A DNA stretch of 64,000 bases, taken from positions 1 to 64,000 of the forward strand of contig NZ_JAKTTI010000013.1 in assembly GCF_022427965.1 (NCBI RefSeq). Reading direction: 5' to 3'. Below, in pieces: positions 1 through 8,906 of the stretch. Made by a program: the position numbers and the translations under genes. Position 1 is the first letter of the stretch, and every line of letters begins with the position of its first letter. The notes beneath the pieces were generated by a model that saw nothing but the letters and a program-made list of their open reading frames with translations, did not search any database and was not told the origin of the DNA. The stretch is from Fredinandcohnia quinoae. Its GTDB lineage: Bacteria; Bacillota; Bacilli; Bacillales; Bacillaceae_L.

Positions 1-16
1 GTGGTGTGAGAGGGTC

Positions 17-42
17 GAACGAATCAAAATTCCGATTCGTTC
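17..42. repeat. 9-bp inverted repeat
   Basis: A perfect 9-bp inverted repeat, GAACGAATC and GATTCGTTC, is separated by 8 bases near the left edge. There is no T-run after it, so it is not a clear terminator. It could be the tail of an upstream gene's terminator or a protein-binding dyad. The spacing does not fit a LexA box. Confidence 0.4.
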
Positions 43-62
43 ACTCTACTCGATTCGCTAAA

Positions 63-129
63 TTCGACAAAAATAGAACGTACTTTCTCCGTCCATTAGA
101 CAAAATATTTACTATCAATCAACTATACT
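63..129 (+). promoter_or_regulatory. Probable Spo0A-controlled promoter of sirA
   Basis: TTCGACAA at 63-70 is the complement of a full 0A box (TTGTCGAA). Downstream are a -35-like TAGACA (97-102) and a -10-like TATACT (124-129) separated by 21 bases, longer than the usual 17. Over-long spacing is known for some Spo0A-activated sigma-A promoters. Spo0A activation of sirA is known in B. subtilis; the assignment here is inference. Confidence 0.45.
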
Positions 130-164
130 ATTCGATAAAAGAATGATTGATAGGAGGAAGGGGA

Positions 165-605
165 ATGAGAGATTATTTTATTTATTTAATAGAAGATGAA
201 TTCGCTAGTCACTATTTTGGTCGTGAATCATTTATTTATCATCTGTTTCTTGAACATAAGAAGACAAGTTCTAAGAAAAAGGATATTTTGGAAAAACAAA
301 TCGAATATATTACAAAACCAATCCCCTCGATTCATATCCATCAAGCAATCAAATCGAATTTAAAAAGCTTTTCGTCCTACTCAGCAACTCGAAATACGCA
401 TGAATTAGATTTTGTGCATTTAAATAGTTATGCAGCCCTTCATATATATGATTGCTTCTTGCATGTCACATCGAGAGGTAGCTTTGAAGCAGAAACGGCA
501 TTCTTTGAGATTTTACGAAAATATAATCGTTGTTTTCTTGCGATGGATTTTAAAACTGATCGATATGGCTGGTTAAATCCAATAAAACAAAGAAAGTTAA
601 TTTAA
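165..605 (+). CDS. sirA: SirA, sporulation inhibitor of replication
   Basis: A protein of 146 residues that closely follows B. subtilis SirA (YneE): it begins MRDYFIYLIEDEFASHYFG and ends in a region with FLAMDF and RYGWLNP. In the family it binds domain I of DnaA and blocks new rounds of replication when sporulation starts. The ATG at 165 is chosen because AGGAGGAAGGGG directly precedes it; the upstream TTG at 147 would place this ribosome binding site inside the gene. A 0A box about 100 bases upstream fits Spo0A control. yneF follows, as in Bacillus. Confidence 0.9.
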   Translation: MRDYFIYLIEDEFASHYFGRESFIYHLFLEHKKTSSKKKDILEKQIEYITKPIPSIHIHQAIKSNLKSFSSYSATRNTHELDFVHLNSYAALHIYDCFLHVTSRGSFEAETAFFEILRKYNRCFLAMDFKTDRYGWLNPIKQRKLI

Positions 606-690
606 AATGATAGTTATCGCAAAACAAATATTGTATAATAGCCTTTGATTTAGTACACTGAATTGTAGACAACATGAAGGAGGAAGTAAT

Positions 691-912
691 ATGCAAACGT
701 GGATATGGATTCTAATCATCATCGTAGCACTACTTGCTGGTGTAGCATTAGGATTTTTCATTGCTCGTAAATATATGATGAGCTATTTAAAGAAAAACCC
801 ACCAATTAATGAACAAATGCTAAAAGTAATGATGATGCAAATGGGTATGAAGCCATCTCAAAAGAAGATCAATCAAATGCTAAAAGCAATGAATGGTCAA
901 ATGGACAAGTAA
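691..912 (+). CDS. yneF: YneF family small membrane protein (UPF0154)
   Basis: A protein of 73 residues with one N-terminal membrane helix (about residues 5-25, rich in I, L, V, A and ending in FFIARKYM) and a basic, Met- and Lys-rich cytoplasmic tail containing [20 protein letters not shown]. This is the pattern of the UPF0154/YneF family, whose function is unknown. The start has AAGGAGGAAGTAAT upstream. Its place directly after sirA matches Bacillus gene order. A hairpin and T-run follow the stop. Confidence 0.88.
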   Translation: MQTWIWILIIIVALLAGVALGFFIARKYMMSYLKKNPPINEQMLKVMMMQMGMKPSQKKINQMLKAMNGQMDK

Positions 913-918
913 TTAAAG

Positions 919-948
919 GACAGGCACTCAATTAGGAGTGTCTTTTTC
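919..948 (+). terminator. Terminator after yneF
   Basis: GGCACTC (923-929) pairs with GAGTGTC (936-942) and is followed by a T-rich run. Confidence 0.75.
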
Positions 949-1031
949 TTTTATTTTTATACTTTGCAGAATTTTTAATATTTGATAAACTAGTGAAGCA
1001 TATATTTCGATTCGCGGAGGAAAATACGTAA

Positions 1032-2780
1032 ATGAAGGTGTTTTTGGATTTATTATGGTTCTTTAGGCAAGAGAAAAAATCTTATTTAACGGGAATATTT
1101 TTATTAATGATAGTTGCTTTCTTAGAGCTTATACCTCCAAAGGTAGTTGGGATTATTGTTGATTATATAGATCAACAAACGTTAACGAAAGAATTATTAT
1201 TTAAGTGGATTTTAATCTTATTGGTGACAGCTTGTACGGTTTATGTAGTGAGATTTTTTTGGAGAATTATGATATTCGGTTCTTCTGTTAAGCTTGCAAG
1301 ATTACTGCGAAACCAATTATACGAGCATTTTACTAAGATGTCACAAGTATTTTATCAAAAACGTCGGATTGGCGATTTAATGGCACATTCAACAAATGAT
1401 TTGCAAGCCATTCAGCAAACTGCAGGTTCAGGAGTATTAACTTTAGTTGATTCTCTAACAACTGGTGGATTTGTATTACTAACAATGGCAGCTACGATTA
1501 GTTGGAAGCTAACATTAATTAGCCTTATTCCAATGCCATTTATGGCTTTATCAACAAGTTATTATGGAACTTTATTACATAAACGTTTTCACAAGGCACA
1601 GGAGGCATTTTCAGATCTAAATGATAAAGTCCAGGAAAGTGTTAGTGGGATTAAGGTGATCAAAACATTTGGTCAAGAAGAGGAGGATATTGAATCTTTC
1701 CGGAAGCAATCGGATGATGTTGTCGTTAAAAATGTGTCGGTTGCAAAGGTAGACGCTTTATACGATCCTACTATTTCATTAATCGTTGGATTTTCTTTCT
1801 TTCTAGCAATTGTTTTTGGCTCAAGATATGTAGTATCTGGTGAAATGACCCTAGGAGAATTAGTCTCTTTTTCAACATATTTAGGTTTACTAATTTGGCC
1901 AATGCTAGCATTTGGTTGGCTATTTAATATTGTTGAACGAGGAAGAGCTTCATATGATCGTGTCTCTATGCTGCTATCTGAGCCAATCGATATTTTTGAT
2001 AATGATCATGTGAAGGATTTTATTCCTTCAGGAGATATTAGCTATCAACTTTCAACCTTTTCATATCCTGGTGATAAGAAAAGTATACTTAAGGATATTC
2101 ATTTTACTCTTGCAGAAGGACATACTCTTGGAATAGTAGGTAAAACAGGTGCAGGTAAGACAACATTATTAAAACTACTAATTAGAGAATTTGAGGGCTA
2201 TGATGGTGATATTCTGATTGCCAATAAAAAAATCAATGAATATAAGCTTGCGTTATTAAGAGAAAGAATTGGATATGTTCCTCAGGATCATTTCTTGTTC
2301 TCAGCAACTATAGCTGATAATATTGCATTTGCTAAACCAGAAGCTTCTATGAGAGAAATAATTGACGCAGCAAAGCTTGCGAATATACACGACGATATTC
2401 TTGAATTTACAGATGGTTATGAAACCATTGTTGGTGAACGAGGGGTATCATTATCTGGAGGTCAAAAACAACGTATTTCGATTGCAAGAGCTTTACTCAT
2501 CAATCCAGATTTATTAATCCTTGATGACTCATTATCAGCTGTTGATGCGAACACAGAGGAGATGATTTTAAGCGCATTAAAAAATAATCGTACAGGTAAG
2601 ACTACGATTATAACATCACATCGTTTGAGTGCCATTCAACACGCAAATCTTATTCTTGTGATTGAGGATGGGATGATCGTCCAAAGAGGAACACACGAAG
2701 AACTTATGAAAATAGAAGGTTGGTACCGAGAGATGTACCATCGCCAGCAACTAGAATCTCTTGTTGAGCATGGAGGGTAG
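1032..2780 (+). CDS. ABC exporter half-transporter, degenerate subunit (YheI/MdlA-like)
   Basis: A protein of 582 residues with an N-terminal six-helix exporter domain (about 1-310) and a C-terminal ATPase. Visible motifs are Walker A GKTGAGKTT, signature LSGGQKQR and Walker B LLILDDSLSAVD. The residue after the Walker B aspartate is Asp, not the catalytic Glu, so this half probably has a degenerate ATP site, as in heterodimeric exporters such as BmrC/BmrD or TM287/288. The partner gene starts 3 bases after the stop. The exported substrate cannot be told from sequence; multidrug or lipid export is typical of the family. GGAGG lies 11 bases before the ATG. Confidence 0.88.
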   Translation: MKVFLDLLWFFRQEKKSYLTGIFLLMIVAFLELIPPKVVGIIVDYIDQQTLTKELLFKWILILLVTACTVYVVRFFWRIMIFGSSVKLARLLRNQLYEHFTKMSQVFYQKRRIGDLMAHSTNDLQAIQQTAGSGVLTLVDSLTTGGFVLLTMAATISWKLTLISLIPMPFMALSTSYYGTLLHKRFHKAQEAFSDLNDKVQESVSGIKVIKTFGQEEEDIESFRKQSDDVVVKNVSVAKVDALYDPTISLIVGFSFFLAIVFGSRYVVSGEMTLGELVSFSTYLGLLIWPMLAFGWLFNIVERGRASYDRVSMLLSEPIDIFDNDHVKDFIPSGDISYQLSTFSYPGDKKSILKDIHFTLAEGHTLGIVGKTGAGKTTLLKLLIREFEGYDGDILIANKKINEYKLALLRERIGYVPQDHFLFSATIADNIAFAKPEASMREIIDAAKLANIHDDILEFTDGYETIVGERGVSLSGGQKQRISIARALLINPDLLILDDSLSAVDANTEEMILSALKNNRTGKTTIITSHRLSAIQHANLILVIEDGMIVQRGTHEELMKIEGWYREMYHRQQLESLVEHGG

Positions 2781-2783
2781 ATA

Positions 2784-4571
2784 ATGGATAAAAAAATTCA
2801 ATCAATACAACAAAAACGTGTTTTATACCGGCTTCTATCATATACAAGACCCCATAAGAAAGAGTTCCTCTCTGCATTTGGATTATTATTAGTTGCAACA
2901 TTTGCCGATCTTATTGGTCCAATCTTAATAAAAGTATTTATTGATGATTATTTAACACCCAGAAATCTAATTGCAAAACAATTAATAATACTTGGGGCTG
3001 TCTATTTAACGATTCATATTGTGAAGGTAATACTTAATTATTTTCAATTAGTAAAATTTCAAGAGATTGCCTTGAAAATCATTCAAGAAATGAGAATTGA
3101 AGTCTTTTCAAAGGTTCAAAAATTAGGGTTGAAATATTTTGATAAAACGCCTGGTGGTAGCATTGTATCCAGAGTGACAAATGATACTGAAGCAATTAAA
3201 GATATGTTTGTCAGTGTTATCGCTACATTTGTTCAAAACGGAGTATTTTTAATTGGTGTTTTTATAGCGATGTTTTATTTAAATGTAAAACTTGCATTAT
3301 TTTGTTTGCTTCTAATTCCAATTATATTTATCATCATGCAAGCTTATCGACATTTTAGTTCAAAATACTATCATGATATGCGTGAGAGAATTAGTCAATT
3401 GAATGCAAAATTGAATGAGTCCTTGCAGGGAATGGCTATAATTCAGGTTTTCCGCCAAGAGAAAAGACTTCGAAAAGAGTTTTCAGAAATCAATGAAGCC
3501 CATTATAAAGCAGGAATCAAAAATATTAAGTTAGATGGTTTATTATTACGACCAGCCATTGATTTCATTTATATTTTATCACTAATATCAGTATTGAGTT
3601 TTTTTGGAATTTCTGCAGTTGACAGCCCAATCGAAATTGGTGTTTTATATGCATTTATCAATTATTTGGAGCGTTTTTTTGAACCTGTTAATAATATGAT
3701 GATGCGTTTATCACTTCTTCAGCAGGCAATCGTTGCGTCACAAAGGGTATTCGAATTACTCGATAACGAAGAACTTGCACCACAACCGAATGGAAAAGAA
3801 AATCCAAAGATTCAAGATGGCAGCATCGAATTCAAAAATGTAACTTTTTCATATGATGGAACACGTGATGTATTAAAAAATATATCATTTTCAGCTCGAC
3901 AAGGTGAAACAGTTGCACTTGTTGGTCATACCGGCAGTGGAAAAAGTTCAATTATTAATTTATTACTTCGTTTTTATGAAATTAAAAAAGGTGATATTTT
4001 AATAGATGGTCAATCAATTAACAGCTTTCAAGAGAAAGAACTAAGAAAGAAGATAGGATTAGTTCTACAGGATCCGTTTTTATTTGTTGGTTCAATAAGG
4101 GATAATCTTCGGTTGAACAACACTAAAATTACTGATGAAGATATAGAGGCATCTGCATCATTAGTACAGGCAGATTCATTTATTAATAGTTTAGATGGAG
4201 GGTATGATTACCAAGTAGGAGAACGTGGGGCGACTTTTTCTAGTGGTCAAAGGCAGCTATTAGCATTTGCTAGGACGATTGCGACAAATCCAAAGGTATT
4301 AGTGCTCGATGAGGCGACAGCCATTATAGATACTGAGACAGAAGAAGCAATCCAGGAAGCACTTGAAAGAATGCGCAGAGGAAGAACAACAATTGCAATT
4401 GCTCATCGCCTATCAACGATTCAAGATGCAAATCTTATTCTTGTCCTGCATCAGGGAGAAATAGTGGAGAGAGGTACACATCAAGAATTACTTATGCAAA
4501 AGGGACTTTATTATAAAATGTATTTACTTCAAAATGGAAGCCCAGAAATAGTTGAAAATGCGGTTGTGTAG
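2784..4571 (+). CDS. ABC exporter half-transporter, catalytic subunit (YheH/MdlB-like)
   Basis: A protein of 595 residues with the exporter membrane domain (about 20-330) followed by an ATPase with Walker A GHTGSGKSS and Walker B VLVLDEATAIID. The catalytic Glu is present, unlike in the preceding gene. The signature reads FSSGQRQ instead of LSGGQ, which is usual for one half of heterodimeric exporters. It is translated in tandem with the preceding gene and together they should form one asymmetric exporter. The pair sits between yneF and ccdA, where B. subtilis lacks it, so it is probably an insertion or relocation in this lineage. Confidence 0.88.
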   Translation: MDKKIQSIQQKRVLYRLLSYTRPHKKEFLSAFGLLLVATFADLIGPILIKVFIDDYLTPRNLIAKQLIILGAVYLTIHIVKVILNYFQLVKFQEIALKIIQEMRIEVFSKVQKLGLKYFDKTPGGSIVSRVTNDTEAIKDMFVSVIATFVQNGVFLIGVFIAMFYLNVKLALFCLLLIPIIFIIMQAYRHFSSKYYHDMRERISQLNAKLNESLQGMAIIQVFRQEKRLRKEFSEINEAHYKAGIKNIKLDGLLLRPAIDFIYILSLISVLSFFGISAVDSPIEIGVLYAFINYLERFFEPVNNMMMRLSLLQQAIVASQRVFELLDNEELAPQPNGKENPKIQDGSIEFKNVTFSYDGTRDVLKNISFSARQGETVALVGHTGSGKSSIINLLLRFYEIKKGDILIDGQSINSFQEKELRKKIGLVLQDPFLFVGSIRDNLRLNNTKITDEDIEASASLVQADSFINSLDGGYDYQVGERGATFSSGQRQLLAFARTIATNPKVLVLDEATAIIDTETEEAIQEALERMRRGRTTIAIAHRLSTIQDANLILVLHQGEIVERGTHQELLMQKGLYYKMYLLQNGSPEIVENAVV

Positions 4572-4711
4572 AAATGAGATGAGAAGTATTTACTAGTCTG
4601 AAATTTTAGTAAAGAAATGGGATGACACAAATATGTCAAACATAATAATAGGATTTAACTTGTTTCTTTGCTAGAATTAAATATAACATTTTAAATTTAG
4701 GGGCTGAAATA

Positions 4712-5422
4712 ATGTCGACTGATGTAAATATTCTGCTTGCTTTTGGAGCTGGCTTCTTATCGTTTATTTCACCATGCTGTCTACCGCTATATCCTGCATT
4801 TTTGTCCTATATCACGGGTGTTTCTGTAAGTGAACTAAAATCAGATAATGCAATGTTACAAAGACGAAGTATTATACATACGATTTTTTTCTTAATTGGT
4901 TTTTCAAGTATATTTGTGATGCTCGGCTTCGGTACTTCTTTTATTGGAAGCTTTTTTAGTGAAAATCAAGACTTGATACGCCAACTCGGAGCGATTTTAA
5001 TAATTTTCTTTGGATTAGTCATATTGGGTGTTCTTAAACCAAGCTTTTTAATGAAGGATCGAAAATTCGAACTAAAAAATCGACCTGCTGGATTTATTGG
5101 ATCAATTTTTATAGGTATGGCCTTTGCAGCCGGTTGGACACCTTGTACTGGTCCGATCTTAATGTCTGTTATTGCACTAGCGGGTACAAATCCAGATTCT
5201 GCTATGCTTTATATGGTTGCGTATTCCTTGGGCTTTTCCATACCTTTTCTAATCATGTCATTCTTCCTTGGAAAAATGAAATGGATTCGCAGAAATAGTA
5301 TGAAGATCGTAAAAATAGGTGGATATGCAATGATTTTCATGGGGGTTGTCCTGTTTTTTGACTGGATGACAAAAATAACTGCATATGCTGCATCATTATT
5401 TGGAGGATTTACAGGTTTTTAG
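4712..5422 (+). CDS. ccdA: CcdA, thiol-disulfide electron carrier for cytochrome c maturation
   Basis: An integral membrane protein of 236 residues with six predicted helices. The conserved cysteines of the DsbD/CcdA core are visible in [10 protein letters not shown] (helix 1) and [10 protein letters not shown] (helix 4). Family members move reducing power from thioredoxin across the membrane to apocytochrome c or sporulation thioredoxins such as StoA and ResA. The yneI and ccdC neighbours match Bacillus order. GGGGCTGAAATA precedes the ATG. A thiol oxidoreductase at 17.8 kb is a possible partner. Confidence 0.93.
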   Translation: MSTDVNILLAFGAGFLSFISPCCLPLYPAFLSYITGVSVSELKSDNAMLQRRSIIHTIFFLIGFSSIFVMLGFGTSFIGSFFSENQDLIRQLGAILIIFFGLVILGVLKPSFLMKDRKFELKNRPAGFIGSIFIGMAFAAGWTPCTGPILMSVIALAGTNPDSAMLYMVAYSLGFSIPFLIMSFFLGKMKWIRRNSMKIVKIGGYAMIFMGVVLFFDWMTKITAYAASLFGGFTGF

Positions 5423-5461
5423 TCGAAGTAATAGAGTAGGTGTAAGTAAGGGGGTCTATTT

Positions 5462-5821
5462 GTGGCAAGGATACTTGTAGTGGATGATGCTAAATTTATG
5501 CGGTTAACGTTAACGAAAATTTTAGAGGAAGCAAATCATGAAGTTGTTTCCGAGGCTGAAAATGGAAAAGATGCGGTGGAATTATACAATAGTTTAAAAC
5601 CTGACCTTGTAACAATGGATGTTACAATGCCAGAAATGAATGGTCTTGATGCAGTTAGAGAAATCAAAAAGGATCATCCAGATGCGCTCATTATTATGTG
5701 TTCCGCAATGGGGCAACAGAAGATGGTTGTAGAAGCGATATCTGCTGGAGCAAAAGATTATATTGTGAAGCCATTTGATGAAAGCAGGGTTATTGAAGCC
5801 GTTAATCGAGTATTAGGATAA
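5462..5821 (+). CDS. yneI: CheY-like single-domain response regulator (YneI)
   Basis: A protein of 119 residues made only of a receiver domain. It has the acidic pair DD near residue 8, the phospho-acceptor in LVTMDVTMPEMNG, the Ser of MCSAMGQ and the conserved Lys in IVKPF. No output domain follows. It starts with GTG behind AAGGGGG. It is the B. subtilis yneI orthologue, conserved between ccdA and ccdC; its function is not established. Confidence 0.88.
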   Translation: MARILVVDDAKFMRLTLTKILEEANHEVVSEAENGKDAVELYNSLKPDLVTMDVTMPEMNGLDAVREIKKDHPDALIIMCSAMGQQKMVVEAISAGAKDYIVKPFDESRVIEAVNRVLG

Positions 5822-5881
5822 TAATCATACTGAAGCTTATGTTGCAGTAATAGATCAATCTAACGGTGTAAATTTTACATT

Positions 5882-5920
5882 ACCATTTGAGATTTTAATT
5901 CTTAAATGGTTTTTCTATTT
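5882..5920 (+). terminator. Terminator between yneI and ccdC
   Basis: ACCATTT (5882-5888) pairs with AAATGGT (5904-5910) with extra inner pairs, then a T-run. It ends just before the first possible ATG of ccdC, which argues for a later ccdC start. Confidence 0.65.
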
Positions 5921-5980
5921 TAAATGAACTGGTATACTATTTCATGTCTTATTATACTTTTAATAAAAGGATTGATTCAT

Positions 5981-6448
5981 TTGGATTTAGCATTAGTATC
6001 TACAATTTTAGCTGCTTGTATGGCATTATTTGTAATGGTGGTTAGACAAAGGGCAGCAAAGCAACCAGCATCTGTGAAGAAAATAATCTTGCCACCAGTT
6101 TTTATGAGTACTGGTGCTTTCATGTTTGTTTTTCCGATATTTCGTGTGACACCAATGGAGATACTTGAGGCGGTCATTTTAGGAGCTTTTTTCTCGATTT
6201 TTTTAATCAAAACATCATCCTTTGAAATAAAGGAGAATAAAATTTATTTAAAACGTTCAAAGGCATTTATTTTTATCTTAATTGGCCTATTGGTAATACG
6301 AATTGTAATGAAATCATTTTTAAGTAACTCAATTGATGTTGGTCAACTAAGTGGAATGTTTTGGATTCTTGCATTTAGTATGATTGTTCCATGGCGGATC
6401 GCTATGTATGTAAAGTTCAAAAAACTCGAATCTAAATTAGCTATATAG
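5981..6448 (+). CDS. ccdC: CcdC (YneJ) family membrane protein
   Basis: About 155 residues, with four to five hydrophobic segments and the family stretches KKIILPPVFMSTGA, FSIFLIKTSSFEI and YLKRSKAFIFILIGLL. It matches B. subtilis CcdC, linked by position to cytochrome c biogenesis but not required for it. I chose the TTG at 5981, behind AAAGG, because the family protein starts at this point. An ATG at 5924 in the same frame lies right against the preceding terminator and has no good ribosome binding site. The start is therefore uncertain. Confidence 0.82.
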   Translation: MDLALVSTILAACMALFVMVVRQRAAKQPASVKKIILPPVFMSTGAFMFVFPIFRVTPMEILEAVILGAFFSIFLIKTSSFEIKENKIYLKRSKAFIFILIGLLVIRIVMKSFLSNSIDVGQLSGMFWILAFSMIVPWRIAMYVKFKKLESKLAI

Positions 6449-6449
6449 A

Positions 6450-6478
6450 AAAAGACTCGGAACCTTCCGAGTCTTTTA
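6450..6478. terminator. Bidirectional terminator between ccdC and yneK
   Basis: AAAAGACTCGG (6450-6460) and CCGAGTCTTTT (6467-6477) form a perfect stem with A/T tails on both sides, between convergent genes. Confidence 0.85.
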
Positions 6479-6907
6479 AAATAAGTGTTTATATGGCTCA
6501 ACTTCAATTTGCTTTCTTTCTAATGTTTTAATTAAAAATTTATGATCTCGTTTTGGAGTTGCTACTATATACCCTTTAACAACAAGGTCTTGAGAAATTT
6601 CATTTGCCTTTTCTGATAACGCGAGTTCACCAATTTTTCCTGCTATCTTTTGTCTTGCAACGTCACGGAAAAGCTCTGGTACAGGCTTTACGAGTTCCTC
6701 CAATAATACCTTTTGCTCATCTGGCCATAAATGCCGAGTTTTTTCTAAATAATAATCCTGCCAATCTAAGACAGATTTTCCATCTTCTTTCGGTAATCTT
6801 TTTAAAAACTTTCGAAACATAAAAAAACCACCGATTGCTAACATCGAAATGAAAAAGACAATCCATAAAATGATAAACCATAAAAACCATCCAGATAACT
6901 CACCCAA
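6476..6907 (-). CDS. yneK: YneK family membrane-anchored protein (DUF2621)
   Basis: A protein of 143 residues with one strong N-terminal membrane helix (about 8-30) and a charged cytoplasmic part holding LPKEDGKSVLDWQDYYLEKT and a C-terminal KRDHKFLIKTLE segment. This is the DUF2621/YneK pattern. Function is unknown. Its stop codon lies inside the shared terminator with ccdC. The start overlaps TTGGGTGAG; no better internal start is seen. Confidence 0.8.
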   Translation of the reverse strand: MGELSGWFLWFIILWIVFFISMLAIGGFFMFRKFLKRLPKEDGKSVLDWQDYYLEKTRHLWPDEQKVLLEELVKPVPELFRDVARQKIAGKIGELALSEKANEISQDLVVKGYIVATPKRDHKFLIKTLERKQIEVEPYKHLF

Positions 6908-7068
6908 TAGAATCTCACCTCAAAACTCACTTTCAATATCCTATATTATACCTTATCTATTTTTAATTTTGAAATATTAAAGATAAAAGAAAGGTATTTT
7001 CATTCATTTTTCATCATAACAATCTATTACTTCATATCTAGAATTTTTTAATAATAGGAGGAATAGAG

Positions 7069-7350
7069 ATGAATTCAAATAAATATGAAATATTGATTAA
7101 AGATGGTGAGGGTAATGAAATTGAAGTTACACCATTTGATGTGTTTGCTCCTGATGAAGAAGAAAGTGAACCAGTCATTACACTTATGGAGCTGCGAAAT
7201 GAATATGAGGAAAAACACAGAGTATTAATTGCGGACTTTATTACTGAGAAGTATAGGAAGCTATTTGCATCATCACTTAACCAAACTGATCTATATGATG
7301 CAATACTCGTTCTTTCTAACTTCCATCGGGAAATTATCAAAGAAAAGTAA
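7069..7350 (+). CDS. Hypothetical acidic protein, 93 residues
   Basis: I do not recognise this protein. It has an acidic N-terminal half with a patch of Asp and Glu (DEEESEP at about 29-35), then an amphipathic helical C-terminal half. There is no signal peptide or membrane segment. It has a very good ribosome binding site, AGGAGGAATAGAG, before the ATG, and its own terminator, so it is probably a real gene. It lies between yneK and the selC tRNA. Confidence 0.65.
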   Translation: MNSNKYEILIKDGEGNEIEVTPFDVFAPDEEESEPVITLMELRNEYEEKHRVLIADFITEKYRKLFASSLNQTDLYDAILVLSNFHREIIKEK

Positions 7351-7370
7351 AAGATAAAATCAGTGCTGCT

Positions 7371-7397
7371 AAGCTCACCAACTTGGTGGGCTTTTAT
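7371..7397 (+). terminator. Terminator of the 93-residue protein gene
   Basis: AAGCTCACC (7371-7379) pairs with GGTGGGCTT (7385-7393), followed by TTATT. It sits directly against the 3' end of selC on the other strand. Confidence 0.7.
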
Positions 7398-7400
7398 TAT

Positions 7401-7497
7401 TGGCGGGACTGCGTGGGAATCGAACCCACCGAAGACGACACGCGCCTTCCAATTAGTTTTGAAGACTATGAAGGACACCAGTACCCTAATCAGCCCC
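7401..7497 (-). tRNA. selC: Selenocysteine tRNA (UCA anticodon)
   Basis: A 97-base tRNA with encoded CCA. Read on the minus strand it starts GGGGCTGA, has the long 6-bp D stem AGGGTA/TGTCCT with a 4-base CTGG loop typical of tRNA-Sec, an anticodon loop CTTCAAA (anticodon TCA), a long variable arm (GAAGGC/GTCTTC) and a T arm GTGGG-TTCGATT-CCCAC. It decodes UGA as selenocysteine with SelB. Two expected pairs are mismatched: A8-G65 in the acceptor stem and A27-A43 at the top of the anticodon stem. Confidence 0.95.
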
Positions 7498-7504
7498 AAT
7501 CATT

Positions 7505-7532
7505 ATTATACTAGTCCTACATTTTTTATCAA
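7505..7532 (-). promoter_or_regulatory. Sigma-A promoter of selC
   Basis: On the minus strand TTGATA (7532-7527), a 16-base spacer and a consensus TATAAT (7510-7505) lie 7 bases before the first base of the tRNA. Confidence 0.8.
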
Positions 7533-7563
7533 CTTTGATATTTAGGAGAGAAATGGGAAAGAT

Positions 7564-8835
7564 ATGCATATGAAAAAGATGATATTTTTTACCTTTATCG
7601 TAAGTGTATTTATGTTTCCACAAGCTAGTAAAGCTGAGGAATGGGTAACAGTAAGGCTAGTCAATTATATTGGTGATACTTCTAAGCTAACATTTCAGTT
7701 GGTCGGAGATTATTTTACATTAGATCCTACATTACAATTAAAAGAAGGAGTGAATTATAAATTAAAGGTTAAAAATGGGGAGATTACGATTAATGGTGCT
7801 GGTGAAGTTTATGAATTTAAAAGTTCATTTGCACTCATTCCTCGAAGTTATAATGAGAACCATCAAATTATTATTAATGACCGTCCTTACTTAGGCGCAG
7901 TTGAATTTACAATTGAAGATACAGATCATATAAGACCGGTAAATCAATTACCGTTAGAAGATTATTTAAAAGGGGTAGTTCCATTGGAAGTATTTCCTTC
8001 ATGGGACATTGAGGCATTAAAAGCACAAAGTCTAGCAGCGAGAACATATGCTGTATCTCATTTAAACGATAATATGGATGATACAACCTTTTATCAAGTG
8101 TACGGTGGATATGCGTGGAATCCAAGAACGACAAAAGCAGTTGAAGAGACGAAAGATGAAGTTATCACATATGGAAATAAACTAATTGATGCGTTTTATT
8201 CTGCTAGTAATGGAGGTGTTACAGAAAATAACGTGAATGTATGGGGCGGGCAGGCCATGTCTTTCTATCCTGTTAAAACTGATCCTTATGATCCAATTCA
8301 TCCTTGGTATTACAATCTACATCGGACACAAGTAGATCTAAATACTATCAATTGGGCTAATGAAAACTGGTGGGACTCTCTAAGAGAGAAGGATGGAGCA
8401 ATTATTTCTTCAATGAAAAAATGGATAAATAGACAAGGATATCCGGGGGATATTATCATCCTTTCAATTCCTACATTTGAATTATCAAACAAACAATTTT
8501 CATCAAAACGCTCAATGAAAGGATCGATAGAAGTAGAATTTCTCCAGAGGCTGTATGATGGGACAGTTCTATTTGGAAATATATCTCTCAATGATGTTAA
8601 TTTAAACCGGATTCGGCCGATGATTGGTGGTAGTGTCTTTAAAAGTTATTTAATTGATTCTCTTACCTTTACGAATGAAAAATACACAATGAAGGGGAGG
8701 GGTTATGGGCATGGTGTCGGCATGAGCCAATGGGGTGCGAGCAGGATGGGTGAAAGCGGGAAGACATATAAGGAAATTATCCAGTTTTATTTTCCCGGCA
8801 CAAATATTACAACGTTTTCAACGTATAAAAAATAG
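7564..8835 (+). CDS. SpoIID/LytB domain protein, secreted
   Basis: A protein of 423 residues with a signal peptide (about 1-25, ending ASKAEE). The SpoIID/LytB domain spans roughly 130-400, with LPLEDYLKGVVPLEVFPSW, LKAQSLAARTYAV, YSASNGG and the C-terminal GRGYGHGVGMSQWGA. In the family SpoIID is a lytic transglycosylase acting on denuded peptidoglycan during engulfment, and LytB is an amidase enhancer. This one lacks SpoIID's usual context, so it is a paralogue with an uncertain role in wall remodelling. The start could also be the ATG two codons later. It is transcribed divergently from selC, and selB follows after about 70 bases. Confidence 0.85.
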   Translation: MHMKKMIFFTFIVSVFMFPQASKAEEWVTVRLVNYIGDTSKLTFQLVGDYFTLDPTLQLKEGVNYKLKVKNGEITINGAGEVYEFKSSFALIPRSYNENHQIIINDRPYLGAVEFTIEDTDHIRPVNQLPLEDYLKGVVPLEVFPSWDIEALKAQSLAARTYAVSHLNDNMDDTTFYQVYGGYAWNPRTTKAVEETKDEVITYGNKLIDAFYSASNGGVTENNVNVWGGQAMSFYPVKTDPYDPIHPWYYNLHRTQVDLNTINWANENWWDSLREKDGAIISSMKKWINRQGYPGDIIILSIPTFELSNKQFSSKRSMKGSIEVEFLQRLYDGTVLFGNISLNDVNLNRIRPMIGGSVFKSYLIDSLTFTNEKYTMKGRGYGHGVGMSQWGASRMGESGKTYKEIIQFYFPGTNITTFSTYKK

Positions 8836-8906
8836 ATGACTTGTAACTTTTGGTCAATCTTTGTAAAGTATTTCTTGTAGGTGTAATGAGAGGAACTGGT
8901 ATCATA

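Noticed and set aside
17-42. LexA (SOS) box at the left edge
   Set aside because: The arms GAACGAATC/GATTCGTTC are 8 bases apart; the LexA box needs CGAAC with 4 bases before GTTCG.
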